Source of the DNA: FEN-1297 sp964498065
Lineage (GTDB): Bacteria > Bacteroidota > Ignavibacteria > Ignavibacteriales > Ignavibacteriaceae
Reading direction: 5' to 3'
Assembly (NCBI GenBank): GCA_964498065.1
Contig: CAZCFZ010000007.1
Location: 25,084-89,083, forward strand
DNA length: 64,000 nt
Numbering within the stretch: the stretch's first letter is position 1; every line of letters begins with the position of its first letter. The notes under the pieces were generated by a model. That model was not told the origin of the DNA. It did no database searches and worked only from the letters and a program-made list of their open reading frames with translations. This document shows positions 61,097 through 64,000 of the stretch, piece by piece. The position numbers and the translations under genes were made by a program.

Positions 61097-62140
61097 ATGG
61101 AAATGAATTTTCCGGAATTTATATCATTTACGGTTATCAATGCTTGTAATCTTAGATGTAAAATGTGCGGTCAATGGAATGAAAAAGGGTATGTTAAAAA
61201 TAAAATTATAAATGCAAATGCTCAATTAAATCCCGGGGTTTGGAAAAAACTTGTTGATGAAATATCGCATCATAACATAAGGTTCATTTTAATAAGAGGC
61301 GGAGAACCGTTTCTTTATAATCATGTAATGGAAGTTATCGAATATATAAACAGCAAAGGTATATTTCTTTCAATTGATACAAACGGGACTGCAATTAATA
61401 AATATATTCCTGATCTCGTAAGAATGGGCAATATGCATATTACTTTTTCCGTTGACGGGCCCGAACAGATTCACGATAAAGTACGCGGAATAAAAGGAAG
61501 CTTTCATAAAATTAAAGAGAACATTTCTTTAATTAATGAAACAGAGAAAAAATATAATACCGGAATAAGCAAAAGTATTTGTTTTACAATTAGTAAGTAT
61601 TCCTATAAAGGCATGGGGGAAATGCCGGCAGTAGCCAGAGACATGGGGATATCATCAATAAACATTGTCCCATATTATTATTTCACTTCGGAAACAGGTG
61701 AAAAATATGAAGCTGAATTGAAAGAAAACTTTAATTCGTTACCGTTCTCTTGGAAAGGCTTTCATCAGGAATCTTCCGGAATTGATTTCAAATTATTTAA
61801 GCAGGAATATGAAAAATATTTGGCTGAGCTTGACGGAATTGAGAATTTTCCTTTTATTCCTTTCAGCCTTAACGAGTATAAAGAGTGGTTTGAAAACTCC
61901 AATACAACGGTTGGATTCGATCAATGTATGAATGTTGAAAAATTAATTGATATTCAACCTAATGGCGATGTGAATTTCTGTATTGATTTTCCTGATTATT
62001 GTATCGGCAATGTTAAAGAAATGACAATTGAAAAAATCTGGAATAGTGAAAGAGCGAAAAAATTCAGAAATTATAGAAGGGTAAAACCATTTGCAGTTTG
62101 TTACAGGTGCGGGGCTAAATATTGTTCCGAAATTAAATAA
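61097..62140 (+). CDS. Radical SAM protein with SPASM-like domain
   Basis: A 347-residue enzyme. The radical SAM cluster motif is ACNLRCKMC (Cys17, Cys21, Cys24). The fold continues with LIRGGEPFLYNHVMEV (about 73-88) and ITFSVDGPEQIHDKVRG. The C-terminal part has Cys residues in FDQCMNVEKL, NFCIDFPDYC and CYRCGAKYC, which fit a SPASM auxiliary cluster domain, as in peptide- and sulfatase-maturating enzymes. ATG at 61097 after GCGGGAG. It is 30 bases after the GH43 gene and 130 bases before the DUF362 gene. It likely modifies a protein or peptide. No short precursor peptide was seen nearby and no sulfatase in the window. Confidence 0.9.
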   Translation: MEMNFPEFISFTVINACNLRCKMCGQWNEKGYVKNKIINANAQLNPGVWKKLVDEISHHNIRFILIRGGEPFLYNHVMEVIEYINSKGIFLSIDTNGTAINKYIPDLVRMGNMHITFSVDGPEQIHDKVRGIKGSFHKIKENISLINETEKKYNTGISKSICFTISKYSYKGMGEMPAVARDMGISSINIVPYYYFTSETGEKYEAELKENFNSLPFSWKGFHQESSGIDFKLFKQEYEKYLAELDGIENFPFIPFSLNEYKEWFENSNTTVGFDQCMNVEKLIDIQPNGDVNFCIDFPDYCIGNVKEMTIEKIWNSERAKKFRNYRRVKPFAVCYRCGAKYCSEIK

Positions 62141-62269
62141 TGGATTTTGATTTTTTATAAAAAATAATAAGAGGAATTTATAATTAATTTATTTACAACC
62201 AACAGGTATCATGAACAACTTTTTTAAATTAAAGTTTTTCATTGAACCAATATAAAATTTGGAGTAAAA

Positions 62270-63796
62270 ATGGGAAAAAATGAGCTAAAAAATTTTACCG
62301 GTGCAAGTACTTCACGGCGAGATTTTATAAAAAAAGCCGGTTCGGCAGTAGCAGGTTTACTTATTGTACCGTATCTAAAACCCTCCGGAGTATTTTCGTA
62401 TAAACATAATAAAACCGCTACTTACTTAGCTACGGTAGCTATTTCAAATACTGAAAACACCCCTGCAGATGTTTACACTTACGACGATGCCAGCGGCGGC
62501 GTTAAACAAAAGGTTAATTACATCCTTGGTCTTCTCGATCAATCCGGACAAGTTTCGGCGCTTTTCAGTAAAGGGAAAAAAGTTGTGATTAAAATAAATA
62601 TGACAGGCGGCTCCGGTAATTCCGCAAGTTTCAAACCAAATACAAACGCAAGATTTCCCGACTACACAATTACCGAAGCTATGTGGACTCATCCGTTAGT
62701 TATTCAAGCTGTAGGTCAATTCATTATTGATGCAGGAGTAAATCCAACCGATCTTTATATTGTGGATGCATTCTGGGATACCGGCTGGCAAAATCCCGGA
62801 TCAACAGCACCTTTTGGTTCTAACGATAAATTCGGGTATAGTGATGTTCAAAAGGCCTTGGGATGCAACATAGTTGATCTGAATGATACCACTGCAGCTA
62901 ATCTTGTAAACATATCAACGGGAAACGATTACTTTAACTTTTCTGCATTTACAATGAACAAAATATTGCAGGAAGCGGATGTTTATGTTTCAGTTCCGAA
63001 ACTAAAGCAGCATTCAGCTGCAGGACTCACATGTTCATTAAAAAACCAGATTGGTGCGGTTCCAAAAAATTTATATACGATAACAAATGATGATGGACGG
63101 AGAGGATTTCTTCACCATGCTGTTAGTACCGCTTCGGAATGGAACTATTTGCCGGAGACTGTTTGCGACCTGCATGCTGCGCGGCCGGTTCATCTTGCAG
63201 TTGTTGACGGAATAAAGTGTTCTACCGGAGGTGAAGGTTCATGGTGCGCGAATTTTACACCTGTAACTAAGCATACTTTAATCGCAGGACTTGACCCTGT
63301 TGCTACAGACAGCATTGGTGCGAACATCATGGGATTAAATTCGGAGGCAAAATCCTTACCGTTGCCTGCACCCCTGACGGATGGTACGGCAACGTCCTCT
63401 ATAACGGATAATTATCTTTACATATTAAATGGAAAAGGCGCCGGTACTAATAAATTAAGTGAGATTAACCTTGTTGGTGACGGGGCCGGTATGGTTACAT
63501 CCGTAAAACAAAATTTAAATCCGGTGCAGCCGTCAAAATTCCAATTGTGTTCGAACTACCCGAATCCATTTAATCCATCGACAATGATAGTTTTCTATTT
63601 ACCAAAGAATGAATATGTAACGTTAAAAATTTATGACATAATGGGTAGAGAGATTGAAACATTGATTGAAGGCTATGTCCCGGCCGGCGAACATAAATTG
63701 CAATGGAGTGCCGTGGGTCTTGCAAGCGGAGTTTATTTATGCCGTATGCAAGCTAAAGATTTTTCCGATACGATAAAGATGATTTATCAGAAGTAA
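62270..63796 (+). CDS. DUF362 protein with Tat signal and T9SS sorting domain
   Basis: A 508-residue protein. Twin-arginine signal STSRRDFIKKAGSAVAGLLIVPYL (about 14-37). DUF362 domain (about 60-400) has VVIKINMTGG, ILQEADVYVSVPKLKQHSAAGLTCSLKNQIGAVP, VDGIKCSTGGEGSWC and AGLDPVATDSIGANIMGL. The C-terminal T9SS domain is SNYPNPFNPSTMIVFYLP ... GVYLCRMQ. Export by Tat implies folding or cofactor loading in the cytoplasm before passage by the type IX system to the surface. DUF362 proteins are poorly understood and some bind iron-sulfur clusters, though none is evident here. Adjacent to the radical SAM gene. Confidence 0.9.
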   Translation: MGKNELKNFTGASTSRRDFIKKAGSAVAGLLIVPYLKPSGVFSYKHNKTATYLATVAISNTENTPADVYTYDDASGGVKQKVNYILGLLDQSGQVSALFSKGKKVVIKINMTGGSGNSASFKPNTNARFPDYTITEAMWTHPLVIQAVGQFIIDAGVNPTDLYIVDAFWDTGWQNPGSTAPFGSNDKFGYSDVQKALGCNIVDLNDTTAANLVNISTGNDYFNFSAFTMNKILQEADVYVSVPKLKQHSAAGLTCSLKNQIGAVPKNLYTITNDDGRRGFLHHAVSTASEWNYLPETVCDLHAARPVHLAVVDGIKCSTGGEGSWCANFTPVTKHTLIAGLDPVATDSIGANIMGLNSEAKSLPLPAPLTDGTATSSITDNYLYILNGKGAGTNKLSEINLVGDGAGMVTSVKQNLNPVQPSKFQLCSNYPNPFNPSTMIVFYLPKNEYVTLKIYDIMGREIETLIEGYVPAGEHKLQWSAVGLASGVYLCRMQAKDFSDTIKMIYQK

Positions 63797-63840
63797 CAAT
63801 ATAATTCAATATAAAACTAACATCCTATTGGAAATATTAA

Positions 63841-64000
63841 ATGAAAAGCTTCAAATCATTTTTACTTGCATTAAGTTCTTTTATAATAATCTTTACTACT
63901 TATGTTTGCGCTCAAAATCCTGTAATAAGAAATCAGTTTACCGCAGATCCGTCTGCAAGGGTATTTAACGATACGGTTTATCTTTATCCTTCTCATGATA
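63841..64000 (+). CDS. GH43-like secreted hydrolase, partial at window end
   Basis: ATG at 63841 with GGAAATATTAA upstream opens a frame to the window edge (53 codons). It begins with a signal peptide (MKSFKSFLLALSSFIIIFTTYVCAQ) and continues NPVIRNQFTADPSARVFNDTVYLYPSHD, which is the first propeller blade of GH43 enzymes with the base Asp in ADPSA. So the glycan block continues beyond this window. Confidence 0.8.
   Translation, partial: MKSFKSFLLALSSFIIIFTTYVCAQNPVIRNQFTADPSARVFNDTVYLYPSHD

Overview
The window looks like an Ignavibacteria-type member of the Bacteroidota/Chlorobi group, probably from a metagenome assembly. The evidence is an AT-rich genome, a 285-residue primary sigma factor without region 1.1, two C-terminal type IX secretion (T9SS) sorting domains containing NYPNPFNP, Bacteroidota-like promoter boxes (TTTG-N20-TATATTTG), and many TTG starts. 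A run of exactly 100 N (872-971) marks a scaffold gap inside a penicillin-binding protein. No rRNA, tRNA, CRISPR array or intact transposon was found.

Left part (1-12 kb): envelope and housekeeping genes. These are a class A penicillin-binding protein broken by the gap, a small excisionase-like HTH protein, the primary sigma factor, a coiled-coil protein and a membrane lytic transglycosylase. They are followed by a secreted serpin with two outer-membrane beta-barrel candidates and a run of small lipoproteins.

12-31 kb: signalling. One operon with overlapping genes encodes a histidine kinase, an NtrC-type regulator, a periplasmic coiled-coil protein and a barrel protein. A second set is spread over 20.8-27 kb: a PAS kinase, a porin gene interrupted by one in-frame stop, two YceI-like proteins and an NtrC-type regulator. 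The shared intergenic region of the porin and YceI genes carries two sigma-54-like elements pointing outward and clustered CATGCA repeats. An acylating aldehyde dehydrogenase with a possible microcompartment-targeting tail lies upstream of the regulator. A LytS/LytTR pair with a LiaF-like membrane protein follows. A candidate 130-nt rod-shaped RNA is encoded at about 20.35-20.48 kb.

31-46 kb: core functions. These are MetG, an operon of three parvulin/SurA-type chaperones with a MoxR ATPase, an AI-2E-family permease, an NifU-domain protein with an Mrp ATPase, and a magnesium P-type ATPase paired with a PTS EIIA-like protein. The magnesium ATPase leader has nested hairpins and a 29-codon ORF with a near-perfect Shine-Dalgarno sequence.

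46-64 kb: a polysaccharide utilisation block on the + strand. It encodes GH95 and GH29 fucosidases, GH3, two GH43 enzymes (the second cut by the window edge), three CE1-like esterase genes or acetyl esterases including a tandem double esterase, a T9SS-secreted sugar-dehydrogenase-like protein, and a decayed sialate O-acetylesterase. A radical SAM/SPASM enzyme and a Tat/T9SS DUF362 protein lie inside the block. The set suggests removal of fucose, pentose and acyl decorations from a plant or algal hemicellulose. A LacI-type operator overlaps the promoter of the first gene. No SusC/SusD pair is visible in the window.
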